Shown in pieces: positions 44,114 to 52,946 of a stretch of 64,000 bases of DNA. Every line of letters starts with the position of its first letter. Position 1 is the first letter of the stretch. Source of the stretch: Brevundimonas viscosa (GTDB taxonomy: Bacteria; Pseudomonadota; Alphaproteobacteria; Caulobacterales; Caulobacteraceae); NCBI RefSeq assembly GCF_900116065.1, contig NZ_FOZV01000006.1:62001-126000 (forward strand), in the 5' to 3' direction. A program made the position numbers and the translations under genes. A model generated the notes under the pieces. That model was not told the origin of the DNA and ran no database searches. It was given only the letters and a program-made list of their open reading frames with translations.

Positions 44114-44497
44114 TCAGGCGGCTTCGGCGGCGTCGTCGCGCGGACCGCGCTCACGCTCGCGTTCACGTTCACGCTCGCGGCGGGCGAGCAGCGGCGACAG
44201 CTCGAGGTCGAGTTCCTCGACGCGGACGGTCAGCCAGCGCAGCACGTCCTCGTTGATCGACAGCTGGCGCTCGACTTCGGCCATGGCGGCCGGCGGGCAG
44301 TCGACGGCGAGGAGCGAGTAGTGCGCCTTGCGGTTCTTCTTGACCCGGTAGGTCAGGTTGCGCAGACCCCAGTACTCGATCTTGGCGACGGCGCCGCCGT
44401 TCTCCTCGATCAGAGCCTTGATGGTGTCGTTCAGCGCTTCGGCCTGCTGCGCCGAGATGTCCTGGCGCGTCATGACCGTGTGCTCGTAAAGAGCCAT
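44114..44497 (-). CDS. rpsF: Small ribosomal subunit protein bS6
   Basis: This 127-residue protein starts [15 protein letters not shown] and contains [17 protein letters not shown], the conserved bS6 core. The C-terminus ends in alternating Arg-Glu repeats and an acidic Asp/Ala tail, which is an extension beyond the core. ATG at 44497 gives the conserved start; a longer frame adds 32 non-conserved residues. It is the first gene of the rpsF-rpsR-rplI operon. Confidence 0.97.
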   Translation of the reverse strand: MALYEHTVMTRQDISAQQAEALNDTIKALIEENGGAVAKIEYWGLRNLTYRVKKNRKAHYSLLAVDCPPAAMAEVERQLSINEDVLRWLTVRVEELDLELSPLLARRERERERERERGPRDDAAEAA

Positions 44498-44680
44498 GCG
44501 GCAGTTCTCCCTTGTGGGCGTCGGCGCGGGCGGACCGGGTTCAGTCCGTTCCACGATGGTTCCCGAAGCGGCGGCCGGACCGGTTGTCCGCACCCTTTGG
44601 CGTTCCGCGCCGGGACCGAAGCCCTGGAAAGCGGCGGCGTATAGGGGAAAAGCCGGCGGCGGGCAAGGCGGGCGGCGGGA

Positions 44681-46051
44681 TTACTCCGGCCGCACCACCA
44701 TGCAGGTCACCCGACGTTCGGCGAGCGCAGCGCAGGCGGCCTGGGCGGTGGCTTCGGTCATGCCGGTGAAACGGGACCGGTACCAGCCGGAGGCGTTCTG
44801 CACGGTGCGCTCGGCGTTGGCGAACTGGCCGCGGAAGCGGCGGTTGACCTCGGTCAGCCAGTCGCGCGCCACAGCCTCGTCGCGGAAGGCGCCCACCTGG
44901 ACCATCCAGCCGTCGTCGGTCTGGCGCGGGGCCGGGCGCGTCGTCCGGGTCGGGGCCGCCGGGGCGCCGTTCAGCGCGGCGGTGACGTCCGAGGCGGCGG
45001 CGTCGGCGCGCAACAGGGCGGCCACGGTGCGGGTCTCGGCCGGAGCGGGCGCCGGCGTCGCCGGAGTCGAGGGCAGCGAGGCGTAGGTCACGGTGCTCCG
45101 GTCCGACTCTTCGCGCTCGAGCGAGGCGTACTGCACAGGGCCGCCGTTGTCGGAACCGATGCCGAAGCCGCGCTCCTCGAAATACGTCTGGGCGACGCGG
45201 ATGAGCTGGCCGTTGGCGCGGGCCCGCTCGACCTCGAAGCCGGTGTTCATCAGTTCCGCCACGTGGGCGTTGCGGCTGGCGGTGGTGCGGCCGCCGAGGA
45301 CGATGGTGATCAGCCGCTTGCCGTCGCGCACGGCCGAGGCCGCGAGGTTGTAGCCGGACGCATTGGTGTAGCCGGTCTTCATCCCGTCGTAGCCGAGCCC
45401 GGTGCGCAGCAGGCCGTTGGTGTTGCGGTACTCGCGACCCTGGTAGACCCAGTCGTGCATGCCGAAATAGCGGTAGTACTGGGGATAGTCGCGCATCACC
45501 GCCCGCGCGAGAATGGCCAGGTCGCGCGCCGAGGTCAGCTGTCGCGCGTCGGGAAGGCCATTCGGGTTGACGTAGCGGGTCTGGGTCATCCCCAGCTCCC
45601 GGGCCTTCAGCGTCATCTGCGCGGCGAAGCGCTCCTGCGAGCCGCCGACGTGCTCGGCGATGGCCACCGCCATGTCGTTGGCGCTGCGCACGGCGGTCGC
45701 CTTCATGGCGTCGTCGAGGGTGATGGTCTGGCCCGCCGCGAGGCCGAGCTTCGACGGCGGCTGGCTCGCCGCGTGGGGCGACACGGTGATGACGTCGTCC
45801 GGCTTGACCCGACCCTCGGCCAAGGCCTCGAAGGCGAGGTAGAGGGTCATCACCTTGGTGATCGAGGCCGGATAGCGCCGGCTGTCGGCGTGGCGGGCGA
45901 ACAGCACCTCGCCGCTCTCGGCGTCGACCACGATGGCGGCGTAGCGGAGATTGTCGGACGACTGCGCGACCAGCGACGGCGTGCTCGGAACCAGCGCCAG
46001 AGAGGCGATCAGGATCAGGGTGACGAATCCGCGACGGATCAGTGCAGTCAT
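44681..46051 (-). CDS. D-alanyl-D-alanine carboxypeptidase with C-terminal SPOR domain
   Basis: This 456-residue protein has a signal peptide and a serine-type DD-carboxypeptidase domain. The active motifs are SITK (Ser near residue 64), SAN and KTG. A long Ala/Pro/Thr-rich linker follows, then a SPOR domain (WMVQVGAFRDEAVARDW) that binds denuded glycan strands at the division septum. The enzyme trims terminal D-Ala from peptidoglycan stems. ATG at 46051 is preferred to a TTG at 46057. It is divergent from the phasin gene. Confidence 0.93.
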   Translation of the reverse strand: MTALIRRGFVTLILIASLALVPSTPSLVAQSSDNLRYAAIVVDAESGEVLFARHADSRRYPASITKVMTLYLAFEALAEGRVKPDDVITVSPHAASQPPSKLGLAAGQTITLDDAMKATAVRSANDMAVAIAEHVGGSQERFAAQMTLKARELGMTQTRYVNPNGLPDARQLTSARDLAILARAVMRDYPQYYRYFGMHDWVYQGREYRNTNGLLRTGLGYDGMKTGYTNASGYNLAASAVRDGKRLITIVLGGRTTASRNAHVAELMNTGFEVERARANGQLIRVAQTYFEERGFGIGSDNGGPVQYASLEREESDRSTVTYASLPSTPATPAPAPAETRTVAALLRADAAASDVTAALNGAPAAPTRTTRPAPRQTDDGWMVQVGAFRDEAVARDWLTEVNRRFRGQFANAERTVQNASGWYRSRFTGMTEATAQAACAALAERRVTCMVVRPE

Positions 46052-46204
46052 CGGCAAAGCGCAGGCCTCGTAACTGTGGCGCGACGGCGGCCCCCCGGCG
46101 CGACGCTGATCAAAAACGTAACATGCGTCCCCGGGGTTTCATGAGGGTAAACAGGGCGTCAACGGATTTGTGAAGCCGGTTCGCCCTACAGGCGCAGCGA
46201 GCAT

Positions 46205-46253
46205 GTTGCGCTGCACAATATTTCTTGACCTTTGTTCGCACATGCACCATATG
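46205..46253 (+). promoter_or_regulatory. Candidate phasin promoter with PhaR-like TGC-rich site
   Basis: TTGACC at 46225-46230 and CATATG at 46248-46253 form a possible -35/-10 pair with 17-bp spacing. Directly upstream, GTTGCGCTGCACAA at 46205-46218 resembles TGC-rich sites of PHB regulators such as PhaR. The binding protein is inferred only. Confidence 0.35.
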
Positions 46254-46328
46254 TCGGCTGTCGCAGCGGAAACCTGCTGCGGAACGATCACAAGCGGCCA
46301 AGCCGCGACAGGTTCAGGAGAGACTCCC

Positions 46329-46808
46329 ATGGCCGACAGCGCCGAAACCGTGAAGAAGACCGCCGACACCGCCAAGGTCGCCGCCGACAAGGTCCAGGCC
46401 CAGGCCGAGAAGATCCAGGCCGCCGGCGCCCAGGCGTTCCGCGAAGGCGTCGACAAGTCCGTCGCCGGCCTCGCCGAACTGAACGCCGAGGGCAAGAAGA
46501 ACCTCGAGGCGCTGGTCGCCTCGGCCACCGCCGCCCAGAAGGGCGCCGAGGCGATCTCGGCCCAGACCCTCGCTTACGGCAAGAAGAGCTGGGAAGACGG
46601 CGTCGCCGCCGCCCAGTCGCTGGCCGCCGCCCGCTCGGTGCAGGAACTGGTCGAGCTGCAGACCTCGTGGGCCAAGACCGCCGCCGAGAGCTACCTCGCG
46701 GAAGTCACCCGCATGACCGACGTCTTCACCGCCTCGGTGAAGGACAGCTTCAAGCCGATCAACGAGCGGGTCACCGCCTCGGTCGAGAAGTTCCAGGCCG
46801 CCCGCTAA
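46329..46808 (+). CDS. Phasin family protein
   Basis: This 159-residue protein is almost entirely amphipathic helix, rich in Ala, Lys, Glu and Gln, like phasins that coat polyhydroxyalkanoate granules. Segments such as NLEALVASATAAQKGAEAISAQ and WAKTAAESYLAEVTRMTD match the phasin pattern. AGGAGAG precedes the ATG. A rho-independent terminator follows. No phaC or phaZ gene is present in the window, so PHB storage is suggested but not shown here. Confidence 0.88.
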   Translation: MADSAETVKKTADTAKVAADKVQAQAEKIQAAGAQAFREGVDKSVAGLAELNAEGKKNLEALVASATAAQKGAEAISAQTLAYGKKSWEDGVAAAQSLAAARSVQELVELQTSWAKTAAESYLAEVTRMTDVFTASVKDSFKPINERVTASVEKFQAAR

Positions 46809-46836
46809 GGCGTCCCGCTTCTTCACAGCGAACGAA

Positions 46837-46868
46837 GGGCCTCCGGGAGCGATCCCGGGGGCCTTTTT
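46837..46868 (+). terminator. Rho-independent terminator of the phasin gene
   Basis: GGCCTCCGGGA pairs with TCCCGGGGGCC (one mismatch) around GCGA, followed by TTTTT. It may also serve the convergent hypothetical gene. Confidence 0.82.
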
Positions 46869-46872
46869 CGCG

Positions 46873-47223
46873 TCAGTCGTCGGCGGCCGGGTGCAGGTTC
46901 AGGTGCAGCCAGCGAAGGGCCGGCAGGAAGGCGGCCCCGTGGAGGCGCCCGTCCCAGACGGCGAACCGCTCGCCACCTTCGCCTTCGGCGCGCCATCCCT
47001 GGGCGAGATCCGCCAGCAGGGCCTCGAAGGCGGCGGCCGGCCGCGCGGCGTCGAGGTCCAGCCAGACCCCGTACTGGTCCTCGAACTTGTTGTAGGGCCT
47101 CACCCGGCATTCCCGCACGGCGGCCACGGAGCCGATCCGCCGGATCAGCGACTCCGCGGATTGCAGCGTCTGCGGGTATCCGTCGGCGGCGACATAGGCC
47201 TGGAGGAAGAGGCGCCGGTCCAT
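46873..47223 (-). CDS. Hypothetical protein
   Basis: This 116-residue protein starts [19 protein letters not shown] and contains [18 protein letters not shown]. No family was recognised and no signal peptide is evident. ATG at 47223 was chosen because the upstream frame lacks a good start near clpS. It lies between the phasin gene and clpS and is divergent from clpS. Confidence 0.55.
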   Translation of the reverse strand: MDRRLFLQAYVAADGYPQTLQSAESLIRRIGSVAAVRECRVRPYNKFEDQYGVWLDLDAARPAAAFEALLADLAQGWRAEGEGGERFAVWDGRLHGAAFLPALRWLHLNLHPAADD

Positions 47224-47333
47224 GGCGAAAGTCTGTGCGCCGTCGTCGCCGTAACGCAAGCTGTGACTGGACGGACCTCGCAAAGCGTTCGACAGTTTCC
47301 TATCTGTCCATCCGACTTCCAACCGGACAACGA

Positions 47334-47666
47334 ATGCCGCCGTCACGTAAGGTCGGTGATCCCGTCGGGGCCCCCGGGGCCGCCACGATCACCGAGACAA
47401 AGCCGAAGCTTCAGAGGCCCTCGCTCTATCGGGTGCTGATCCTGAACGACGACTACACGCCGATGGAATTCGTCGTCTACGTGCTGGAGCGGTTCTTCCA
47501 GAAGAGCCGCGAGGACGCCACCCGCATCATGCTGCACGTGCACCAGCACGGTGTCGGCGTGTGCGGCGTGTTCACCTACGAGGTGGCCGAGACCAAGGTC
47601 GCCCAGGTGGTCGAGACGGCGCGTCGCCACCAGCACCCCCTGCAATGCACGATGGAAAAGGACTGA
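47334..47666 (+). CDS. clpS: ATP-dependent Clp protease adaptor ClpS
   Basis: This 110-residue protein is the N-end-rule adaptor that delivers substrates with bulky hydrophobic N-termini to Clp[22 protein letters not shown] has the NDD substrate-pocket motif and Met gatekeeper, and [19 protein letters not shown] follows. The first roughly 35 residues are a flexible tail. ATG at 47334 is chosen; a longer frame upstream is non-conserved. clpA follows within 7 bp. Confidence 0.96.
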   Translation: MPPSRKVGDPVGAPGAATITETKPKLQRPSLYRVLILNDDYTPMEFVVYVLERFFQKSREDATRIMLHVHQHGVGVCGVFTYEVAETKVAQVVETARRHQHPLQCTMEKD

Positions 47667-47673
47667 GAGGATC

Positions 47674-49983
47674 ATGCCCTCGTTTTCCCGTCCTCTCGAA
47701 GAGACCCTGCACCGGGCGGTGCACTACGCCAACGAGCGCCGGCACGAGTACGCCACGCTCGAGCACCTGCTGCTGGCCCTCGTCGACGATCCGGACGCGG
47801 CCAATGTGATGACCGCCTGCAATGTCGACCTGGTCGCGCTGAAGACGGCGCTGACGCTTTATGTCGACACCGACCTGGCGGCGCTGGCCACCTCGGACGG
47901 CGACGACGCCAAGCCGACGGCGGGCTTCCAGCGCGTGATCCAGCGCGCCGTGATCCATGTCCAGTCCTCGGGCCGGGAGGAGGTCACCGGCGCCAATGTG
48001 CTGGTGGCCATCTTCAGCGAGCGCGAGAGCCATGCCGCCTACTTCCTGCAGGAGCAGGACATGACGCGGTACGATGCGGTCAACTTCATCGCCCACGGCA
48101 TCGCCAAGAAGCCGGGGGCCGGCGAGACGCGGCCCGCCAAGGCCGGCGGCAGCCCCGAAGACGCCGAGGACGCGGCCGCGACCAAGACCGGCGGCGAGGC
48201 CCTGGAGGCGTATTGCGTCGACCTGAACGCCAAGGCCCGCGAGGGCCGGATCGATCCGCTGATCGGGCGTCACGCCGAGGTCGAGCGCTCGATCCAGATC
48301 CTGTGCCGGCGGACCAAGAACAATCCGCTGCTGGTCGGCGATCCGGGGGTCGGCAAGACGGCCATCGCCGAAGGGCTGGCCCGCAAGATCGTCAAGGGCG
48401 AGGTGCCGGACGTCCTGAAGAACGCCACCATCTACAGCCTCGACATGGGGGCCCTGCTGGCCGGGACCCGCTATCGCGGCGACTTCGAGGAGCGGCTGAA
48501 ACAGGTCGTCAAGGAGCTGGAGCAGCACGACGACGCGGTGCTGTTCATCGATGAGATCCATACGGTGATCGGCGCCGGGGCGACCTCGGGCGGGGCGATG
48601 GACGCCTCCAACCTGCTGAAGCCGGCGCTGGCCTCGGGCAGCCTGCGCTGCATGGGCTCGACCACCTACAAGGAATACCGCCAGCACTTCGAGAAGGACC
48701 GGGCCCTGGCCCGCCGCTTCCAGAAGATCGACGTCAACGAGCCGACCGTCGACGACACCATCCGCATCCTCAAGGGGCTGAAGACCTCCTACGAGGGCCA
48801 CCACAAGCTGCGCTACACCGACGCGGCGATCCGTACGGCGGTGGAGCTGTCGGCGCGGTACATGACCGACCGCAAGCTGCCGGACAAGGCGATCGACGTG
48901 ATCGACGAGGCGGGGGCGTCGCAGATGCTGCTGCCGGAGTCGAAGCGGAAGAAGGTCATCGGCCAGAAGGAGGTCGAGGCCGTCATCGCCAAGATGGCGC
49001 GCATCCCGCCGAAGTCGGTGTCCAAGTCCGACACCGAGGCGCTGCGCGAGCTGCAGGCCGACCTGAACCGGGTGGTGTTCGGCCAGGAATCGGCGATCGA
49101 GCAGGTTTCGGCGGCGATGAAGCTGGCCCGCGCCGGGCTGCGCGACCCGCAGAAGCCGATCGGCGCCTTCCTGTTCTCCGGCCCGACCGGCGTCGGCAAG
49201 ACCGAGGTGGCCAAGCAGCTGGCGGCGACGCTGGGCATCGAGATGCTGCGCTTCGACATGTCCGAGTACATGGAGCGGCACACCGTCAGCCGGCTGATCG
49301 GCGCGCCTCCGGGCTATGTCGGCCACGACCAGGGCGGCCTGCTGACCGACGCCGTCGACCAGCACCCTCACGCCGTGGTGCTGCTGGACGAGATCGAGAA
49401 GGCCCACCCGGACGTCTACAACATCCTGCTGCAGGTGATGGACAACGGCCAGCTGACCGACGCGGTCGGCAAGAAGGTCGACTTCCGGAACGTCATCCTG
49501 ATCATGACCACCAACGCCGGCGCGGCCGACAATGCGCGGGCGGCGATCGGCTTCGGCCGGGGCAAGGTCGAGGGCGAGGACGAGAAGGCCATCCAGCGGC
49601 TGTTCGCGCCCGAGTTCCGCAACCGTCTGGACGCGATCGTGGCATTCAAGGCGCTGGACGCCGAGACCATCCGCTCGGTGGTGACCAAGTTCGTGCTGCA
49701 GCTGGAGGCCCAGCTGGCGGACCGCAACATCACCATCGAACTGACCGACGAGGCCAACGACTGGCTGGCCAAGAACGGCTTCGACGAGCTGTACGGCGCG
49801 CGTCCGCTGGCGCGGGTCATCCAGGAGCACATCAAGAAGCCGCTGGCCGACGACATCCTGTTCGGGCGTCTGACCCGCGGCGGGCATGTGAAGGTCGAGC
49901 TGAAGGACGGCAAGATCGCCTTCGACGTCACCGGGCCTTCCGGAGCGCCGGTGAAGGAGCCGGCGGACGAAGCCGCGGGCTGA
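47674..49983 (+). CDS. clpA: ATP-dependent Clp protease ATPase subunit ClpA
   Basis: This 769-residue AAA+ unfoldase has the double Clp N-terminal domain (about residues 1-150), D1 with Walker A GDPGVGKT near residue 224, and D2 with Walker A GPTGVGKT near residue 504. It lacks the ClpB middle coiled coil and ends with a Pro/Ala/Glu tail. With ClpP it unfolds and degrades proteins, guided by ClpS. The start lies 7 bp after clpS, with GAGAGG as ribosome binding site. The stop is followed by a strong terminator. Confidence 0.97.
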   Translation: MPSFSRPLEETLHRAVHYANERRHEYATLEHLLLALVDDPDAANVMTACNVDLVALKTALTLYVDTDLAALATSDGDDAKPTAGFQRVIQRAVIHVQSSGREEVTGANVLVAIFSERESHAAYFLQEQDMTRYDAVNFIAHGIAKKPGAGETRPAKAGGSPEDAEDAAATKTGGEALEAYCVDLNAKAREGRIDPLIGRHAEVERSIQILCRRTKNNPLLVGDPGVGKTAIAEGLARKIVKGEVPDVLKNATIYSLDMGALLAGTRYRGDFEERLKQVVKELEQHDDAVLFIDEIHTVIGAGATSGGAMDASNLLKPALASGSLRCMGSTTYKEYRQHFEKDRALARRFQKIDVNEPTVDDTIRILKGLKTSYEGHHKLRYTDAAIRTAVELSARYMTDRKLPDKAIDVIDEAGASQMLLPESKRKKVIGQKEVEAVIAKMARIPPKSVSKSDTEALRELQADLNRVVFGQESAIEQVSAAMKLARAGLRDPQKPIGAFLFSGPTGVGKTEVAKQLAATLGIEMLRFDMSEYMERHTVSRLIGAPPGYVGHDQGGLLTDAVDQHPHAVVLLDEIEKAHPDVYNILLQVMDNGQLTDAVGKKVDFRNVILIMTTNAGAADNARAAIGFGRGKVEGEDEKAIQRLFAPEFRNRLDAIVAFKALDAETIRSVVTKFVLQLEAQLADRNITIELTDEANDWLAKNGFDELYGARPLARVIQEHIKKPLADDILFGRLTRGGHVKVELKDGKIAFDVTGPSGAPVKEPADEAAG

Positions 49984-50006
49984 GGCTCCCGCAGCGCAAA
50001 CGAACA

Positions 50007-50039
50007 GGCCCCCGGAGTCGCCTCCGGGGCCCTTTTTTC
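50007..50039 (+). terminator. Rho-independent terminator of clpSA
   Basis: GCCCCCGGAG pairs with CTCCGGGGCC around a short TCGC loop, followed by TTTTTT. It lies about 25 bp beyond the clpA stop and faces the convergent CsbD-like gene. Confidence 0.92.
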
Positions 50040-50059
50040 TCGCCGGAGGGCGCGGGCGG

Positions 50060-50365
50060 TCAGCGGCGGCGGCCGGCCCCGGCCAGCAGGATGGCCAGGC
50101 CGGCGACGATGCCGGTGGTCAGCAGCGGCTTGCGACGGGCGAAGTCGAGGCCGGTGCGGGCATGGGCGCGATACTGCTCCGGCGCCTTCTCGACCAGGCC
50201 GTCGAGGCCGTCGATGACCCGGCCGTAGGCCTGCTGGGCCTGACCCTTGGCCTGCCTGAGGCGGCCCTCGATCTGCATCTTCGTATCGCCGGCGAAGCGG
50301 CCGGAGGCGGCCTGCACCTTGCCTTCCATCTCGTTGGCGACGCCTTCGATGCGCTGATCGGTCAT
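50060..50365 (-). CDS. CsbD-like stress protein with C-terminal membrane anchor
   Basis: This 101-residue protein starts MTDQRIEGVANEMEGKVQAASGRF, the CsbD-family N-terminus often found in general stress regulons. Residues about 80-97 form a hydrophobic segment (LLTTGIVAGLAILLAG) like that of DUF883/ElaB-type proteins. It may attach stress factors or ribosomes to the membrane, but its role is unknown. It is convergent with clpA and divergent from the DUF2239 gene. Confidence 0.8.
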   Translation of the reverse strand: MTDQRIEGVANEMEGKVQAASGRFAGDTKMQIEGRLRQAKGQAQQAYGRVIDGLDGLVEKAPEQYRAHARTGLDFARRKPLLTTGIVAGLAILLAGAGRRR

Positions 50366-50648
50366 GGGGGGAGCTCCCGCTATGGAGGTGAGGGGTTGGA
50401 TTGCTCCACTAGCGCGGAGGAGGCCGGGCGGTTCCGGACGCGGGGCGCGTCGCGCGGTCGCGGGCCCTGGTTTTTGTCCGGGTGATATTGACCGACCAGG
50501 TTTCGTCCGGGTATTACCGCCGCGGTTGGCGCGATTTCGGGGCGCCAAACCTGCCAAACCTGCCAGATCCACCCGATCGACAGGGCATATCGGTCGATAT
50601 GGGGGCCCGCCCCGTCGGCGCCAGGGGCCCGAGCGAGGAGAGAGTTCC

Positions 50649-51227
50649 ATGACCGTCCGCGCCGATCTCCCGGTCGTGTCCTTCCTCGGCGACCGCCGCG
50701 TCGCCGCGGGGGCGCTCGGCGAGGTCCTGCCGCTCATCCGCGAGGCCTTGCGCAAGGCCGGCCGGGAGCCCCTGACCTTCGACCGGACCACGGGCAAGGC
50801 GGTCGACCTCGACCTGCGCGGAACCCTGGAGGAGGCGCGGGGCCGGCTGGCCGCGCCGCCGGCGCCGGAGAAGCGCGGGCCGGGGCGGCCGAAGCTGGGA
50901 GTGACGGCGCGCGAGGTCACGCTGCTGCCGCGCCACTGGGACTGGCTGTCGGCCCAGCCGGGCGGCGCCTCGGTGGCTCTGCGCAAGCTGGTCGAGACGC
51001 AGATGAAGGACGGGGAGGGGCCGGAGCGGGCGCGGCGGGCGAAGGAGGCGACGTATCGCTTCATCACCGCCATGGCCGGGGACCGGCCGGGCTATGAGGA
51101 GGCGACGCGCTGGCTGTTCGCCGGCGACTGGACGGCCTTCGACGCGGCGGTGGAGGGCTGGCCCGAGGACGTGCGCGAGACGGCGCGGGCGATGGCGGCG
51201 GGGGCGTGGCGGAACGGGGCGGGGTGA
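50649..51227 (+). CDS. DUF2239 family protein
   Basis: This 192-residue protein matches DUF2239, with GRPKLGVTAREVTLLPRHWDWL in the centre. The sequence GRPKLGV resembles an AT-hook-like DNA-binding motif. The C-terminal part is helical. The function is unknown. ATG at 50649 is preceded by AGGAGAG. Its stop is followed by an inverted-repeat element 15 bp away. Confidence 0.82.
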   Translation: MTVRADLPVVSFLGDRRVAAGALGEVLPLIREALRKAGREPLTFDRTTGKAVDLDLRGTLEEARGRLAAPPAPEKRGPGRPKLGVTAREVTLLPRHWDWLSAQPGGASVALRKLVETQMKDGEGPERARRAKEATYRFITAMAGDRPGYEEATRWLFAGDWTAFDAAVEGWPEDVRETARAMAAGAWRNGAG

Positions 51228-51242
51228 GGCCGCTCAGACGAA

Positions 51243-51295
51243 CCTTCTCCCCTTGCGGGAGAAGGTGGCCGCGCAGCGGCCGGATGAGGGGTCGC
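51243..51295 (+). repeat. Palindromic intergenic element, copy 1 (left of DUF559 gene)
   Basis: CCTTCTCCC and GGGAGAAGG form one hairpin. GGCCGC and GCGGCC form a second, followed by GGATGAGGGGTCGC. The same unit in the opposite orientation lies at 51757-51813, beyond the DUF559 gene. It looks like a dispersed alphaproteobacterial intergenic repeat. Confidence 0.8.
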
Positions 51296-51340
51296 GCCGC
51301 TCCCTCGACAGAAAGCAGTTTTGAGCGCAGCGTGCAACCT

Positions 51341-51694
51341 ATGGGCGATTGGCTTCGTCAGCGGGCGAGAGAGATGCGCCGCGAACCGGCCGTCTACGAG
51401 CGCCGGCTGTGGAAGCTGCTGCGCGACCGGCGCCTGGTCGGTCTCAAGTTCCGGCGTCAGCTCGTGTTCGAGGATGGACCGTACATCGCGGACTTCATCT
51501 GCTTCCGCCACAGGCTGATCGTGGAGGCGGACGGGCCGCGGCACGATCCCGAGCGGGACGCGGAGCGGGATGCGTGGCTGCGAGGTCAGGGGTTTCGCGT
51601 GCTGCGGTTCGCCAATCAGGTGATCGAGACGCGGGGACATGAGGTCGTCGCGGCGATCCTTGCGGCTGCCGAGGCGAACGTCGACCGCAACTGA
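51341..51694 (+). CDS. DUF559 domain protein (Vsr-like endonuclease fold)
   Basis: This 117-residue protein has the DUF559 pattern: LWKLLRDRRLVGLKFRRQ, then a catalytic-looking ADFICFRHRLIVEADG and VLRFANQVI. These resemble Vsr/restriction-like nuclease folds with an Asp-Glu pair as metal site. DUF559 proteins are often associated with mobile or repeat-flanked regions. The gene is enclosed by two inverted copies of a palindromic element, which suggests a small repeat-flanked unit. ATG at 51341 is preferred; upstream extension runs through the repeat. Confidence 0.8.
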   Translation: MGDWLRQRAREMRREPAVYERRLWKLLRDRRLVGLKFRRQLVFEDGPYIADFICFRHRLIVEADGPRHDPERDAERDAWLRGQGFRVLRFANQVIETRGHEVVAAILAAAEANVDRN

Positions 51695-51756
51695 TCCGTC
51701 TTTGGAGAGCCGGTTTACGGGAGGGAGGCCAGAGGTCTTCTGCGGTCGTTACTGGT

Positions 51757-51813
51757 GCGACCCCTCATCCGACCCCGCTTCGCGGGGCCACCTTCTCCCC
51801 CAAGGGGAGAAGG
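51757..51813 (-). repeat. Palindromic intergenic element, copy 2 (right of DUF559 gene)
   Basis: This is the unit at 51243-51295 in the opposite orientation. It has CCTTCTCCC/GGGAGAAGG-type and CCCCGC/GCGGGG hairpins and the GATGAGGGGTCGC tail read on the minus strand. It also lies 3 bp beyond the cobS stop and could end that transcript. Confidence 0.8.
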
Positions 51814-51816
51814 ATT

Positions 51817-52821
51817 TCATCCCACCTTCACCCGCGTCGCCGCCTCCGGGAGATCCTCCCCGAACGCCCGCTGGTAGAACTCCGCGATGGTCGGGCGCTC
51901 CAGCTCGTCGCACTTGTTGAGGAAGGTGAGCCGGAAGCCGAGGGCCACGTCGCCGCCGAAGATGATGGCGTTCTGGGCCCAGGTGATCACCGTCCGCGGC
52001 GACATCACGGTGGAGATGTCGCCGTTCATGAAGGCGTTGCGGGTCATGTCGGCGACGCGGACCATGGCGGCGATGCGGCGCTTGCCCTCGGCGTCGTTCC
52101 ACTCGGGCACCTTGGCGGCCACGATCTCGGCCTCGACGTCGTGGTCGAGGTAGTTGAGCGTGGTGACGATGTTCCAGCGGTCCATCTGACCCTGGTTGAT
52201 CTGCTGGGTGCCGTGATAGAGGCCCGAGGTGTCGCCGAGGCCGATGGTGTTGGTCGTCGAGAACAGGCGGAACCAGCGGTTCGGGCGGATGACGCGGTTC
52301 TGGTCGAGCAGGGTCAGGCGGCCCTGGGCCTCGAGCACGCGCTGGATCACGAACATCACATCGGGCCGGCCGGCGTCGTATTCGTCGAAGACGAGGGCGA
52401 TCGGGCGCTGCAGGGCCCAGGGCAGCATGCCCTCGCGGAACTCGGTGACCTGCTTGCCTTCCTTGAAGACGATGGCGTCCTTGCCGACCAGGTCGATGCG
52501 GCTGACGTGGCTGTCGAGGTTGACGCGCACCAGCGGCCAGTTGAGGCGGGCGGCGACCTGCTCGATGTGCGTCGACTTGCCGGTGCCGTGATAGCCCTGG
52601 ACCATCACGCGGCGGTCGAAGGCGAAGCCGGCGCAGATGGCCAGCGTCGTCTGCGGATCGAACCGGTAGGCGTCGTCGATGTCCGGCACGTGGCTGTCGC
52701 GCGTGTCGAAGGCCGGCACGACCATGTCGGAATCGACCCCGAACATCTCGCGCACGCTCACCTTGCGGTGGGGTTCGAGGGTCAGCAGCGGGTCGGGGGT
52801 CGAGTCGAGGGGGGAGGTCAT
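51817..52821 (-). CDS. cobS: Cobaltochelatase subunit CobS
   Basis: This 334-residue AAA+ protein matches CobS, the ATPase subunit of the aerobic cobaltochelatase CobNST. Walker A is GYHGTGKST near residue 75, Walker B is LVFDEYDAG, and the sensor region is FSTTNTIG. With CobT it forms a ring that drives cobalt insertion by CobN. CobT and CobN are absent from the window. In many alphaproteobacteria cobS lies next to a J-domain gene and bolA; here these are 4.4 kb away on the other side of an exporter block. Confidence 0.92.
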   Translation of the reverse strand: MTSPLDSTPDPLLTLEPHRKVSVREMFGVDSDMVVPAFDTRDSHVPDIDDAYRFDPQTTLAICAGFAFDRRVMVQGYHGTGKSTHIEQVAARLNWPLVRVNLDSHVSRIDLVGKDAIVFKEGKQVTEFREGMLPWALQRPIALVFDEYDAGRPDVMFVIQRVLEAQGRLTLLDQNRVIRPNRWFRLFSTTNTIGLGDTSGLYHGTQQINQGQMDRWNIVTTLNYLDHDVEAEIVAAKVPEWNDAEGKRRIAAMVRVADMTRNAFMNGDISTVMSPRTVITWAQNAIIFGGDVALGFRLTFLNKCDELERPTIAEFYQRAFGEDLPEAATRVKVG

Positions 52822-52915
52822 GGCCGCACACTTAAGAGCGCGGCGGCGCGGGGTCCAGCGGCAGGGCGGGCGGTGTGAAAGAACGCCGCTTTACAGTTCT
52901 CGCCCGCGAGCGTAA

Positions 52916-52933
52916 TAACTGACCAGTCAGTTA
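52916..52933. promoter_or_regulatory. TetR-type operator before the exporter operon
   Basis: TAACTGACCAGTCAGTTA is a perfect palindrome around CA, 13 bp before the TetR start codon. Operators of AcrR/TetR-type regulators often have this TGACnnnnGTCA form. It lies between cobS and tetR, so it could act on both. Confidence 0.75.
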
Positions 52934-52946
52934 GCAAGGACGCGCG

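Noticed and set aside
47572-49887. A 771-codon minus-strand frame opposite clpA
   Set aside because: It is antisense to a full-length ClpA with both Walker motifs.
50366-50450. EcfG/SigT-type promoter (GGAAC with 16-17 bp to CGTT) before the CsbD-like gene
   Set aside because: A minus-strand GGAAC is present near 50433, but the -10 part reads GCTA instead of CGTT, so the match is too weak.
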